Assembly (NCBI RefSeq): GCF_030272615.1
Contig: NC_081410.1
Location: 254,679,533-254,743,532 of the forward strand
Reading direction: 5' to 3'
Origin: Cryptomeria japonica
Taxonomy: Eukaryota > Streptophyta > Pinopsida > Cupressales > Cupressaceae
Length of the DNA stretch: 64,000 nt
The notes below the pieces were generated by a model. It searched no databases and was not told the origin of the DNA. It saw only the letters and a program-made list of their open reading frames with translations. Of this stretch, positions 11,667 to 21,565 are shown piece by piece. The stretch's first letter is position 1, and every line of letters starts with the position of its first letter. Both the position numbers and the translations under genes were made by a program.

Positions 11667-12462
11667 GAGGTTAAAGTTTTTCATTTCAACACCAAATCAA
11701 ATGCAATTCAAACATTAATCAATCAGCAGGCCTGGCGAATAAGGGGCAGGTCTGAGTTTTAGCAGAGAGGTCAACAAGACAGTTTCGAATCAGAATTAGG
11801 TGAATTCCAAGAGCAAAGGATGAGGTCAGATTTCAAAATCATGTGCTGAATGCAAATAAAGGAAGGTTAAAAAATCATTTTCCAGACAAAATCAGAAGCA
11901 AATCAAGGAAAATTAGGCCTTGAAGAAGTTGAATCAGAACCGGAATCATACATTTCCACACCTCAAAATGCATTTCCAGATTTTCATTTCGAGAATTTTA
12001 GTGTCATTTCCAGATTGGGAAGGGTTTTAAGGGGCATGATTTGTGAAGTGTTTGTATTACTTTCATTCATTCTATGGTGTTTGATGCAAAACATGTTTGC
12101 TTTTCAGGTTTGAATCTTGATGCATAGGTGATGCAAGGAATACGGTACGTGGATCATGGACTGAATGACTTTTCCACCACATGGAGAGGACAACACTTGT
12201 AAAGAAATCAAGATCAACATAACCTTCATCAAGACATTCAAAGAAGACCAAGACATCTAAGGAAATCACAACAATCCAAGGGCTGAAGGGAGTCAACCAT
12301 GCAGATGAGGGACTCAACAATACAAGACAACATTCACATTTCACAATGCAAAGGAGGAAAACCACATGAAGGGGATTTCTCTACATGAAGGACTCAATAA
12401 CATGTGAGGATGCAACATGGAGAAAAATACAACAAGAAGCTTAAGGATTTCCAAGGATGAAG

Positions 12463-12732
12463 TTGAGATGCTAGTTCAAAGGTCGAGACAGTCAAGATGA
12501 TGGTGAATCAAAGAAGAGGAACACCTCAAAAACGTGAGGAGGAGATCAAGATAGCATTGCTCTACAAGGAAAGATATTACATTGACCTTGGATTTCCCTT
12601 GGTTGAGATGCTAGTTCAAAGGTCGAGACAGTCAAGATGATGGTGAATCAAAGAAGAGGAACACCTCAAAAACGTGAGGAGGAGATCAAGATAGCATTGC
12701 TCTACAAGGAAAGATATTACATTGACCTTGGA
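12463..12732 (+). repeat. Tandem duplication, 130-bp units, period 140
   Basis: The block 12463-12592 is repeated at 12603-12732 with no difference that I could see, separated by ten bases (TTTCCCTTGG). Identity this high implies a recent event compared with the decayed surroundings. Confidence 0.85.
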
Positions 12733-13049
12733 AATCCAAGATCAACACAAGGACTCTACAACAACGTCGAAGAAATCAAGGACTTTCAAGACCAAGGGTT
12801 CCAAAAGTAAAGATAACGACATCAAGGACATACTCCACATTTCAAGAAGACGTCAAGATATTGCAACATGAAGTCAAGAACTCTACCAAGGAATCCAAGT
12901 CCAAGGCAAGGAATTTGAAGATCAAAGAGCGTCAAGGAGAGAAGTAGTTCAAGATTCCCAAACATGAGAATGAAATGAAAAACATCACAAGAAGGAAAAT
13001 TCCTGAATGTGAAGATGGAAAAGTGAAACATGATCAAGGAGGAAAGATA

Positions 13050-13057
13050 GTTCCAGA
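13050..13057 (+). repeat. Target duplication of hAT copy 1, left
   Basis: GTTCCAGA precedes the element; GTTCCAAA follows it at 17134-17141. Seven of eight bases match, and eight bases is the hAT target length. Confidence 0.75.
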
Positions 13058-13084
13058 CAAAGAAACAAAAATCACCTAGAATCG

Positions 13085-13260
13085 CCCAAACTCGGCGAGT
13101 CCGAGTCCAAGTCACCCCCCACGAGTTCAGCAAACTCGGACTCGAACTCGGCTGAGTCCAGGGGGCAAACTCGCCCAACTCGCCCAACTCGCCAACTCAG
13201 CAATTTTGCCCAAAATCACCCAAACTCGCGAGTCCCGTCGTGCAAACTCGAGCGGTGCTG
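13085..13260 (+). repeat. Subterminal ACTCG/CGAGT repeats, left end of hAT copy 1
   Basis: ACTCG and CGAGT pentamers occur about every ten bases over this stretch, in both orientations. Comparable clusters occur at the right end and at both ends of copy 2. In hAT elements such as Ac, short subterminal repeats bind transposase; that role is inferred here. Confidence 0.7.
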
Positions 13261-13898
13261 GGCATGAAAAAAGGCATTCAAAAAACACATTTTTAAAAGT
13301 TATTTTAAGTTGTTTTTTTTTGCTTTATTATCCTATACCTCTAAAAGTGAACTTCGTTTCATTCATTTGGCAAAATAGGAGGAGAAAAGTGAGTTGTGAA
13401 GAGAAACAAGGATTCATTGAAGAAAAACCAGCAAGAAGGAAGCTCAATATTTCATCCATTCATCACATTGGGGCTGCATTATACTTTGATTTGGTGCATC
13501 AAGAGTTGGAAAGGAAGAGTTTGCAGCTCATTTCAAGCTTGTTGTAAGAGGTAAGATTGATTTTTTGAAGTTTTTTTTGTTTCTTGTATGCAAAAATTTC
13601 ATTTTCTTTTCATTTCTTTTGAAAGTTTTATATTTTTTTCCAAAATCTTTTGTATGTTACTATGTAGGGTTTGTAAAAAAAAAAAAAATTAAAAAGTAGG
13701 GTTTGAAATTTTGATCAAACCCTACATTTTTTTTTAAAAAAATTACAAACCCTACCTTAGTTTTTTTGAAAAAAATGTAAAATGAGAATGAATGGACAAC
13801 AAAGAATGAATGTATTAATTTTTTTTTGTATTTGTTATGTCTTATTGCAACAACCTTCACTTTCTTATTTGCCTCAAGTTTCACAAAACTATCATACA

Positions 13899-16599
13899 AT
13901 GTCTTCTTCTAGACCCCCAATTAGAAAGGACCCCCACTTGGAAATTTCACGAAGATTTTCCTGGGCAAAAAAAGGGGCAGACAAAATGTATGTTTTGCAA
14001 AACAATATTCCATGGAGGTATTTATAGATTGAAATACCATATTGCTGGTGTGCGTGGCCGTGATGCCGACCCATGCATTGAAGCAACGACTGAGGCCATA
14101 CGCGAGTGCTATGTAATGGTTGAAGCAATTGAAAACAAAAAGAAGCAAAAGGATGATCTCACGGCCATTGGAAGTGGGACAGCTTTAGGTTGTGTTGGAG
14201 GGTTTTCTTCCATGCCTCCATATCGTCCCACTCACCATGCTACTGCTGGTGCTAGCGCTTTTGCTTCTGCAAGTGCCGCTACTCACGTTCCTAGCACTGC
14301 CAGTGGTAGTGGGAGTGTTAGCATTGGACCTAGAATTCGTAAATCTAGGTTGGATACCTTCTTTGCGCCTCGCACTACTCCTGGGTCCCAACAGTCGCTT
14401 GAGAGCATGGGTTGGAACAAGGAGGTCCATGATGCCGCTAAAATGGCAATTGGCAGGTTTTGGGTCTATGGCAGTGTTCCAGTCTTTACAGCCAGGTGAA
14501 TGTTTTATGTTTGATTGTTTTAATTTGTATACTTTGATTCTTCGTTTTATTTTTTCCTGTACATACTACGTAGTACATACTTAACTTATCTCATTTAATT
14601 TATTTGTGACAGGTCTCCTTATTGGCAAGAAATGGTTGATGCCCTTACCATATGCGGGGCAGGGTTCAAAGCCCCTTCTAAGTCTGATTTGAGGGGACCC
14701 ATTTTGACTCAATTGGTGAATGATGTGAAGAGGAAATTAGGTGAACAACGCCAGATATGGAGCACTAAAGGTTGCACCATCATGACCGATGGTTGGATGG
14801 ATAGGAGAAATAGAACTCTCCTTAATTTTCTTGTTTCTTCTGCAGGTGATTGATTAATTTTAGTTTCATTTAGTCATTAATTTATTTTTTTTCATTTAAT
14901 GATTTATTGAATGATCATTGATCTTGCTTTATTTTTTTATTTCAAGGGGCACTGTTTCATCAAGTCCATTGATGCCTTCGCACATTGCAAGAATGCCACA
15001 TTCCTATGTGAGAAAATAGAGGAGGTGATCGATGAGGTGGGTGAGGAGAACGCGGTGCAGGTGGTGACCGACAATGCAGTAAATTATGTCGCTGCAGGTA
15101 AACTTTTGATTACAAACTAATTTTGTTTGCAAATTAATTACTATTTTGTAACTTCATTAATTACAATGCAACAAATTATGTTGATGCAGGTAAACTATTG
15201 ATGGAGAGGCACCCATCTATAGTTTGGAGTCCATGTGCCACCCATTGCATTGACCTCATGTTGGAGGATATTGGAAAGCTCCCATGGGTTAAGAGATGTG
15301 TAGAAAGGGCGAGAAATATCTACAAATTTATATATAATCATTCATGGGTGTTGGATCTTATGAGACAATACACAGACCAAAGGGAGTTAGCTCGTCTTGG
15401 AATCACCAGATTTGGCACAAACTTCATTGCATTGCAGTCCATGCTTCGCTGTAAGGCGGCCTCGAGACGTATGGTTGTTGGTGAGGAGTGGTCTTCCTCA
15501 TCCTATGCTATTACCCCTGCAGGGATAGATATGGCAGACTGCATTTTTTATGAGGGAGGCTTTTGGACCCTTTGTGATGAGATAGTGAAGGTAATTTTTT
15601 TATAAATTCTACAATTTAAGTTTTTGTTTTATAACTTATTCATCATTTTCTCTTATTTGCTCATTTTTCTAAATTACACAATATTTTCAATTTTAATGTT
15701 TGTTAAGCCCTTGGTGGTTCTCTTGCGAGTTGCGGATGGAGAAAAGCCCGCAATGGGCTACATATATGAGGGCATGGATAGGGCAAAGGAGGCCATCAAA
15801 TCCGTCTATGGAGGAGATGAGAGCGGGTATCATCCCATTTGGGAGATCATTGATAGGAGATGGCATAATGAGCTTCATAGGCCCATCCATGCAGCAACCT
15901 ATTATCTAAATCCGGCATTCCATTTTAGCCCTACTTTCAAGGCTGATGAAGAGGTCCTTGATGGGCTGTACTCAATCATGGAGAAGATGGAACATGTTGG
16001 TTGTACTCAAACCCAACTTATGCAAGAGATACAGTTGTTCACAAATGCACAAGGGGAGACCTTCTCTCGTCCTATCGCCAAAGAAAGTGGGACAACTATG
16101 ATGCCAGGTAAAAATACATTCTAAGGCTTAATTTTAGTTTTATTTTATATTGTTAAATGAGATTATGAGAGTCGAGGACTTGAGAGTGAGATTGATGTTT
16201 TTTATTTTTCTCATTTCAAACTCAGATAATTGGTGGAACTTTTTTGGCCCAAAGACACCAAATATTCAGAAGTTGGCCATTCGCATCTTGAGCCAACCAT
16301 GCAGCGCATCTGGTTGTGAGCGCAATTGGAGTATGTTTGAGCACGTACACTCCAAGAGGCGCAATAGATTATTTGTGGAGAAGATGAATGATCTTGTCTT
16401 TGTTCACTACAACCTTCACCTGAGAATGAGAAAGAATGCATTAGCTGGCATCTCCCCTATCATTCTAGATGAGGTTGATCCTGAAGCAAAGTGGGCCACT
16501 GAGACAAAACCTGTGGCTATCTTTAGTGATGATGACACTGATTGGGTCAATCAAGTAGATATAGAGATTGAGGTTGTAGCCATGGCAGAGGAGGAGTAG
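13899..16599 (+). pseudogene. hAT transposase (BED finger, DUF659, dimerisation domain), six exons
   Basis: Proposed exons are 13899-14495, 14613-14845, 14947-15097, 15190-15590, 15708-16108 and 16226-16599, each bounded by GT-AG. Exon 1 encodes a BED-type finger (TKCMFCKTIFHGG, then H and H/C ligands) and a low-complexity linker. Exons 2-4 encode a DUF659-like catalytic region (MTDGWMDRRNRTLLNFLVSS, VTDNAVNYVAAG, CATHCIDLMLEDIGK). Exon 6 holds the dimerisation motif (LSQPCSASGCERNWSMFEHVHSKRRNRL). The start is ATG 13899 (MSSSRPPIRKDP). A C-run near 13930 shifts the frame, exon 2 and exon 3 phases do not fit, and the protein ends early at 16599 compared with the tail kept in copy 2. It is probably inactive. 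Confidence 0.82.
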
Positions 16600-17133
16600 A
16601 GACAGGAGAGCCAGAGGCAGATAGTGACACAAATATTCCTGATGTTGGTGAGGGTGGCATGGTGTCACGGGGAGAGGCTATGGTTGTTGAATCATCCAGG
16701 ACCTACCTTAGACGCCTTCGCAGGGGGTCGGGGCCGGGGGATGCAGACTCCTCTGAGCCATAGGCTTGTAGTTGTGTTTACCTTTGGTATTTGTATGGAA
16801 CATTTGATGATGATCATATGATGACATGGATTTTTTATTCCATGAGTTTTGTAATATTGTATATATTTGACAATATTTATATAGCTATGTTTGTTATTTC
16901 CTTCAGCTACAATTTGCGTTTATGCTTATGTGATTGATGTATACTTGTGTATGTAATCAAATGAGCCGAGTTTGATAATGTTATTGTGTCTTTAAGGTGT
17001 ATTTAATAAAGGGTGCATGAAACAAGTTTTAAATATTTAAAAATCTCTAAATTTCTTGAGTTATTTACATTGTCGAGTCTCACTCCGAGTCGGCCTTGCC
17101 AAGTCCGAGCCAAGCCCAAGTCCCGTTTCTTTG
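16600..17133 (+). other. 3' region and right subterminal end of hAT copy 1
   Basis: 16600-16762 still resembles the C-terminal coding tail found intact in copy 2 (20100), but is out of frame here after a small deletion beside the stop codon. The rest is AT-rich 3' DNA, then a cluster of CGAGT motifs and the terminal inverted repeat at 17120-17133. Confidence 0.7.
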
Positions 17134-17141
17134 GTTCCAAA
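17134..17141 (+). repeat. Target duplication of hAT copy 1, right
   Basis: GTTCCAAA compares with GTTCCAGA at 13050-13057. Confidence 0.75.
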
Positions 17142-19316
17142 AGAGTTAATCAAAGTTAGAAACTTGATCACCAAGATGATGCAATTTGGGAATATGAACC
17201 ACCACAATTAATCAAGTAAGGTGATAATGTTGAGTATCAAGAGATATTGCTAGGGATACATGCAAGCTAAGGTGGCACCAGATCATCATCAACCAATTGA
17301 TGCCACTTCAACATGCCCAAGTGCATTGAACCTGACTCATTCCACGAGGAGCAAGTGACATCAAAAGGGGCAATCCTAATCAAAGGGACAAGCCTATAAC
17401 ACTAAGTAGTTGCCAATGTTTTTCATAAAATTTTCCATAGGAGAGTTGAACATTAGGGCCAACTTTCCCTTCTCATCAACTTGGTTTGATGTGCCTTCAA
17501 GTTCTTATGTTTCTTTTGGCCTTTTTAAGATGTAATTATGTTCCTCAATGTGCTTGGTCAATCTCTTGCAAGACCTAGGTGAGTTGTTGTATCTCCCTTA
17601 TGACTAACCATTTATGGGATGTTTGTGAGACTGTCTTTGAGTTACAAATTCATTCTTGGGATGTAAATTAGTTGTTTCTTTGCTTATGCTAGAACAATGT
17701 CCATAGTTTTGCGCAATTTGTCTCAAGTCCTTCTTATCATACCCTTATGTTCTTGCTTGGTTGTGGTGTTGACAATGAAAGTCAGGCTTTATTGTCTATT
17801 GTGAGGAAACTATCTCCTTTGTTTTTCATCTTGTTGATGTCATTCCACAATGATCATGTAAGTCTTTCACTAATGTTATGCAACCATGTGTAATGCAATG
17901 TCATCTTGTGCATTGGTTGCAACATTTTTCTAGTTGCATGCATTCTTGGGATGTACATCAGTTGCTTATTTGTTCGTTCTGGAACTAAAGAATGCTTGTA
18001 GGCTTGTGACCCTTGTCTCAAGTCCTTTTTATCATTCCTTTCTATTCTTGCTTGGTTGTGACATCAACAATGAGAGTCAAGCACTCTATCATCTATTGTG
18101 AAGAGACTATCTCCTCTGTTTTTTATCTTGTTGATGTCATTCCACAATAATCATGTTAAGTCTTTCACTAATGTTATGCAAACATGTGTATAGCAATGTC
18201 AACTTGTGCATTGGTTGCAACATTGTTTTGTTATGACAACATCGTAGCATGTGAAAATGTGGTGTAACATATGTATGTTGCAATCGAACGTGAAAAAAAT
18301 GTCAGTCTATTTGTTGTTTATCACAAAAAAGCAAAAAATGGAAAAAAAAACCCAATTGATTGCGATTAATCTTGAATCAACAAGCTCCCCAATTTTTTCC
18401 CCAAAAAAATTTGGAATCGAGATTTTTTCATTCAACGATTTTCAATGAGTTATTCCTAGATTAATCGTGTGACTAAATCATTCTTAAAAATCAATAAAAA
18501 TTGAGAAATAATCGGAAAACCCTAAATCAATGTGAAAACCAAAAAAAACCCACAAAACTATGAAAAAAGAAGACACAAAATAATTATAAATGAGGTGTGC
18601 AAAATATTTCTTGTGAAATTGGTCGCAACATATCAACCCTAAACACAAAATGATAGCGAGCAATGGATTGGAGGTGAAAACATGAGATATTTTTCAGACA
18701 GGTTCTTTTCATGCTTTGTCACATTATGTAGATACGTATAGCATCAGATTTCATATGATAGGCAATAGCATAAGCATAGTTGTAGCTTAAATGTAGCTTA
18801 GACAACCAACCACTTGCCATGAGATTATGCCATCTACAGAATGTACAAATTAATACACTTAGATTTCAGTTTTTATCTCCCTCCTTTCCATCTTTCTTTG
18901 ATTAATGCTTATCTTTGAGTTATCAATTTTGCATTTGTACATTTAACACATTTAGATTCTTATCAATTCAGAGTGTTGTTCCCTGGGTTTCTCCTACAAT
19001 TTGAATCATAACTAGCAAAAATTATAGCGATTTCCAATAACTTGAATTGAAATTTAATTTATGTAATACTAGTAACTTGATCTATTTTTAGTAAATAAAA
19101 CATTGAATGGCATTGTCATTTGTCACATTGTGTCATATGATTAATGATCAAAATGTAAAACACAAAATATTAAAGCAAATACACATTGAGATTCCATTGA
19201 TCCGATGATCAATCTGATACATGATTGATATCATATCATGAACTGAAAGCATTAAAATTATTCGTAGGTTAAAGATAAAAACTACAAATTGAAAATCTAA
19301 TAGATTAAAACTATGT
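17142..19316. other. Non-coding stretch between the two hAT copies
   Basis: No coding region was recognised. It contains the 290-bp tandem duplication listed separately, then A-rich and AT-rich DNA. It presumably continues the sequence interrupted at 13057. Confidence 0.5.
17648..18232 (+). repeat. Diverged tandem duplication, about 290-bp unit
   Basis: The first unit, about 17648-17936, and the second, about 17938-18232, share long phrases such as CATTCTTGGGATGTA, GTTGATGTCATTCCACAA, TCTTTCACTAATGTTATGCA and GTGCATTGGTTGCAACAT in the same order. Substitutions and small indels are common, so the duplication is old. Confidence 0.8.
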
Positions 19317-19324
19317 GTTTTCAC
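19317..19324 (+). repeat. Target duplication of hAT copy 2, left
   Basis: GTTTTCAC here compares with GTTTTTAC at 20504-20511; seven of eight bases match. Confidence 0.75.
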
Positions 19325-19669
19325 CATAGAAACGGGACTCGCCTAAACTCAGCGAGTCTGAGTCCGAGTCATGCTCGCTGAGTCTCTGGGACTCGGACTC
19401 GGACTCGCCAGAGTCTGGCGAGTCTTGCCGAGTTGGCAAGTTTGGCTCAAACTCGCCAAACTCAACAAGTCCTGAGCCCCAAACTCGGCTACTGGCTAGG
19501 TTAGTAAAATGACAAAAAAAAATACATTTTAAAAAGTTTTTTTTAAATGAATGGTATCGTCTTTGTTCACTACAACCTTCGCCTGAGAATGAGAAAAATT
19601 AGGGTTACAACATGTCAGCCAATAGAAAAATAACACCCGACACCTTTATTAAATAATTAGTTTTTTTGG

Positions 19670-19805
19670 CCTCACGGGGCGCTGCCCCTCGACCCCGCCC
19701 TGTATCGCAACAGGGAGCGTGCAAGGGGCGCTGCCCCTTGACCCCGCAAGGGGCGATACCTCTTGACCCCACCTTGGGGGCGTTGCCCCCAAACCCCCGT
19801 CGAAA
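19670..19805. repeat. GC-rich palindromic repeats inside hAT copy 2
   Basis: GGGGCGCTGCCCC-type palindromes followed by TTGACCCC-like spacers recur at about 19676, 19728, 19753 and 19786. The base composition is sharply unlike the AT-rich neighbourhood. Reading frames open on both strands here are a by-product of composition. Confidence 0.75.
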
Positions 19806-19861
19806 AATATGGGGGGAAATTGCGTCAATAGAAGTAGGGAAAATTTAAGCTCCGAGTCTAA

Positions 19862-20102
19862 CACTGATTGGATCGACTAGGTAGATATAGAGGCTGAGAC
19901 TGTAGCAATGGCAAAGGAGGAGCGAAGAGCACGAGCACAGACAGGAGATTCAGAGGCAGATAGTGACACGGATGTTCCTGATGTTGGTGAGCATGGCATG
20001 GTGTCACGGGGAGCGGCTATGGCTGTCGAATCATCCAAGACCTACCTTAGACACCTTCGCAGGGGGTCGGGGCCGGAGGGTGCAGGCTCCTCTGAGCCAT
20101 AG
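19862..20102 (+). pseudogene. C-terminal remnant of hAT transposase in copy 2
   Basis: The stretch matches the last exon of the copy 1 transposase: NTDW..., then an acidic and Arg-rich tail (AMAKEERRARAQ, VPDVGEHGMVSRG, SKTYLRHLRRGSGPEGAG) ending with a stop at 20100. The domains upstream are deleted, so no function remains. Its value is that it keeps the tail in frame, whereas copy 1 stops early by a small deletion. Confidence 0.75.
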
Positions 20103-20503
20103 GCTTGTAGTTGTATTTACCTTTGGTATTTGTATGAAACATTTGATGATGATCATATGATGGCATGGATTTTTTATTCCACGAGTTTTGTAATATTGTA
20201 TACATTTGACAATATTTATATATCTATGTTTGTTATTTCCTTTAGCTACAATTTGCGTTTATGCTTATGTGATTGATGGATACTTGTGTATGTAATCAAA
20301 TGAGCCGAGTTTGATGATGTTATTGTGTCTTTAAGGTGTATTCAATAAAGGGTGCCTGAAACAAGTTTTAAATCTTTAAAAATCTCTAAATTTCTTGAGT
20401 TTTTCACTTTCCCGAGTCTGGAGCCGAGTTTGATGCCGAGTCCCGAGTCCGAGTCCGAGTCGGCCTTGCCGAGTCCGAGCTGAGTCCGAGTCCCGTTTCT
20501 TTG

Positions 20504-20511
20504 GTTTTTAC
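20504..20511 (+). repeat. Target duplication of hAT copy 2, right
   Basis: GTTTTTAC compares with GTTTTCAC at 19317-19324. Confidence 0.75.
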
Positions 20512-21201
20512 TTTTCTTTCTGCTATAAAATTACAATTAAGTATACAGGTTGATATATAAAACAATCCTTACACTTAACTGAGCTTCATCATCAAGACCT
20601 CCTACACTCTAGCATGTCATTGGCTACATTTGAGTTTTTGGAACTTTGTACTTAGTTTATAGGTTGACTTTGAACAAAGTCACAAACTAAATTGTAATTG
20701 ACATTCTGGCAACTGTCACCATCTAGTTATTATTTATGTTGTTGTGGTATGTTTTGTGCAATGTAATCAATGACATGAATATAAAGAATAAAAATCTATT
20801 TTCTACAATTCATGGATTGAACTCTCTATTTTATTTGCTCTCAATATCTCTATGCTATGGTGATGCCCTTAAATTTGAAAAAAACGTCAAATCGCTCCCC
20901 CATATATATGATACATTATCTAAGGGGGAGAGGGAGAGCACTCGACCAAACACCAACCTATTGATTGGTGATTGGGAGGAAAAGTAGTTTTTGACTCTTT
21001 TTCTACAATTTTTTACATTTTTATATAAATCCAAATTTTCCCCATTTTTTCTTGATTTTTTTAAAAAATCTTATACTTTTGGTTTGCCGATTTTTCCCCA
21101 AACGATTTTTTCTCCTATGGTCCATCATGTCCCTTACTCCCTAGGACTGAACAGCAGCATTTTGTAAATGTGTTTTTAAACACTACTCAAATATATAACA
21201 A
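20512..21201. other. No gene seen
   Basis: AT-rich DNA with no convincing reading frame, RNA gene or repeat. It contains poly-T tracts near 21000-21110. Confidence 0.5.
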
Positions 21202-21209
21202 CTAATAAA
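21202..21209 (+). repeat. Target duplication of MITE, left
   Basis: CTAATAAA is repeated exactly at 21558-21565, on either side of a short element with matching inverted ends. Confidence 0.75.
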
Positions 21210-21557
21210 CAATGTTACCCGGGGACGCGTTTCCTAGGAAAAATCAGGTGTCCCAGGGACGAGGGGACGGCAAGGGATGCCTCCTCATGTATCAACTATT
21301 ACATTACATCACGTATATAAATTTATGAATTTCAATTCTCATTTGAACTCTCAATTCAACACATTTGCTATGTATAATGTATATGATGAATGATTTATCA
21401 ATGTTATCATATGAATATTTGAAATTTCCCTATATATTTTAAATTTTCAGTATTTTTTATATAGCAATCACCCCGTCCCCAAAAATGGCAAAAAACAAAT
21501 CCGTCCCGCAAAACCCGTTTCCCCATCCCCCTGTCCCGGAAACTCAAGGTAACATAG
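21210..21557. mobile_element. hAT-like MITE, 348 bp
   Basis: The left end CAATGTTACC and the right end GGTAACATAG are inverted repeats with one mismatch. An exact 8-bp direct repeat (CTAATAAA) flanks them. Subterminal regions are GC-rich and partly complementary (GGGGACG on the left, CGTCCCC on the right). There is no coding capacity. The 8-bp target and C-A...G ends fit the hAT superfamily, and the ends differ from those of the two larger hAT copies, so it is another family. Confidence 0.8.
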
Positions 21558-21565
21558 CTAATAAA
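21558..21565 (+). repeat. Target duplication of MITE, right
   Basis: Exact copy of CTAATAAA at 21202-21209. Confidence 0.75.

Larger units (their letters stand above)
10151..13057. other. Non-coding, LTR-like DNA left of hAT copy 1
   Basis: No protein-coding region was recognised on either strand. The stretch has a TATA box (11659-11666) followed by a leader-like region, degenerate repeats of a GCAATCCCGCCCAAGG motif (10660-11300), and two tandem duplications. It may be the LTR of another retroelement into which the hAT element jumped, but neither edge was identified. Confidence 0.4.
13058..17133 (+). mobile_element. hAT transposon, copy 1, with transposase gene
   Basis: The left end begins CAAAGAAAC and the right end finishes GTCCCGTTTCTTTG; as inverted repeats the outer nine bases match perfectly. 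The 8-bp target duplication has one mismatch. Both ends carry clustered ACTCG/CGAGT motifs (13085-13260 and 17070-17120), the usual subterminal transposase-binding arrangement. Between them is a six-exon transposase with BED finger, DUF659 region and C-terminal hAT dimerisation domain. A deleted relative is at 19325-20503. Confidence 0.9.
19325..20503 (+). mobile_element. hAT transposon, copy 2, internally deleted
   Basis: The left end CATAGAAACGGGACTCG and the right end CGAGTCCCGTTTCTTTG are inverted repeats of 17 bases with one mismatch. Subterminal ACTCG/CGAGT clusters lie at 19334-19490 and 20415-20500. Relative to copy 1 about 3 kb is missing: left-end sequence joins near 19556 directly to what is position 16391 in copy 1. 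A GC-rich segment at about 19600-19850, absent from copy 1, fills the middle. It is non-autonomous and would need transposase from a relative. Confidence 0.9.

Noticed and set aside
19649-19864. Reading frames on both strands in a GC-rich block
   Set aside because: They are a consequence of palindromic GC-rich repeats and resemble no protein.
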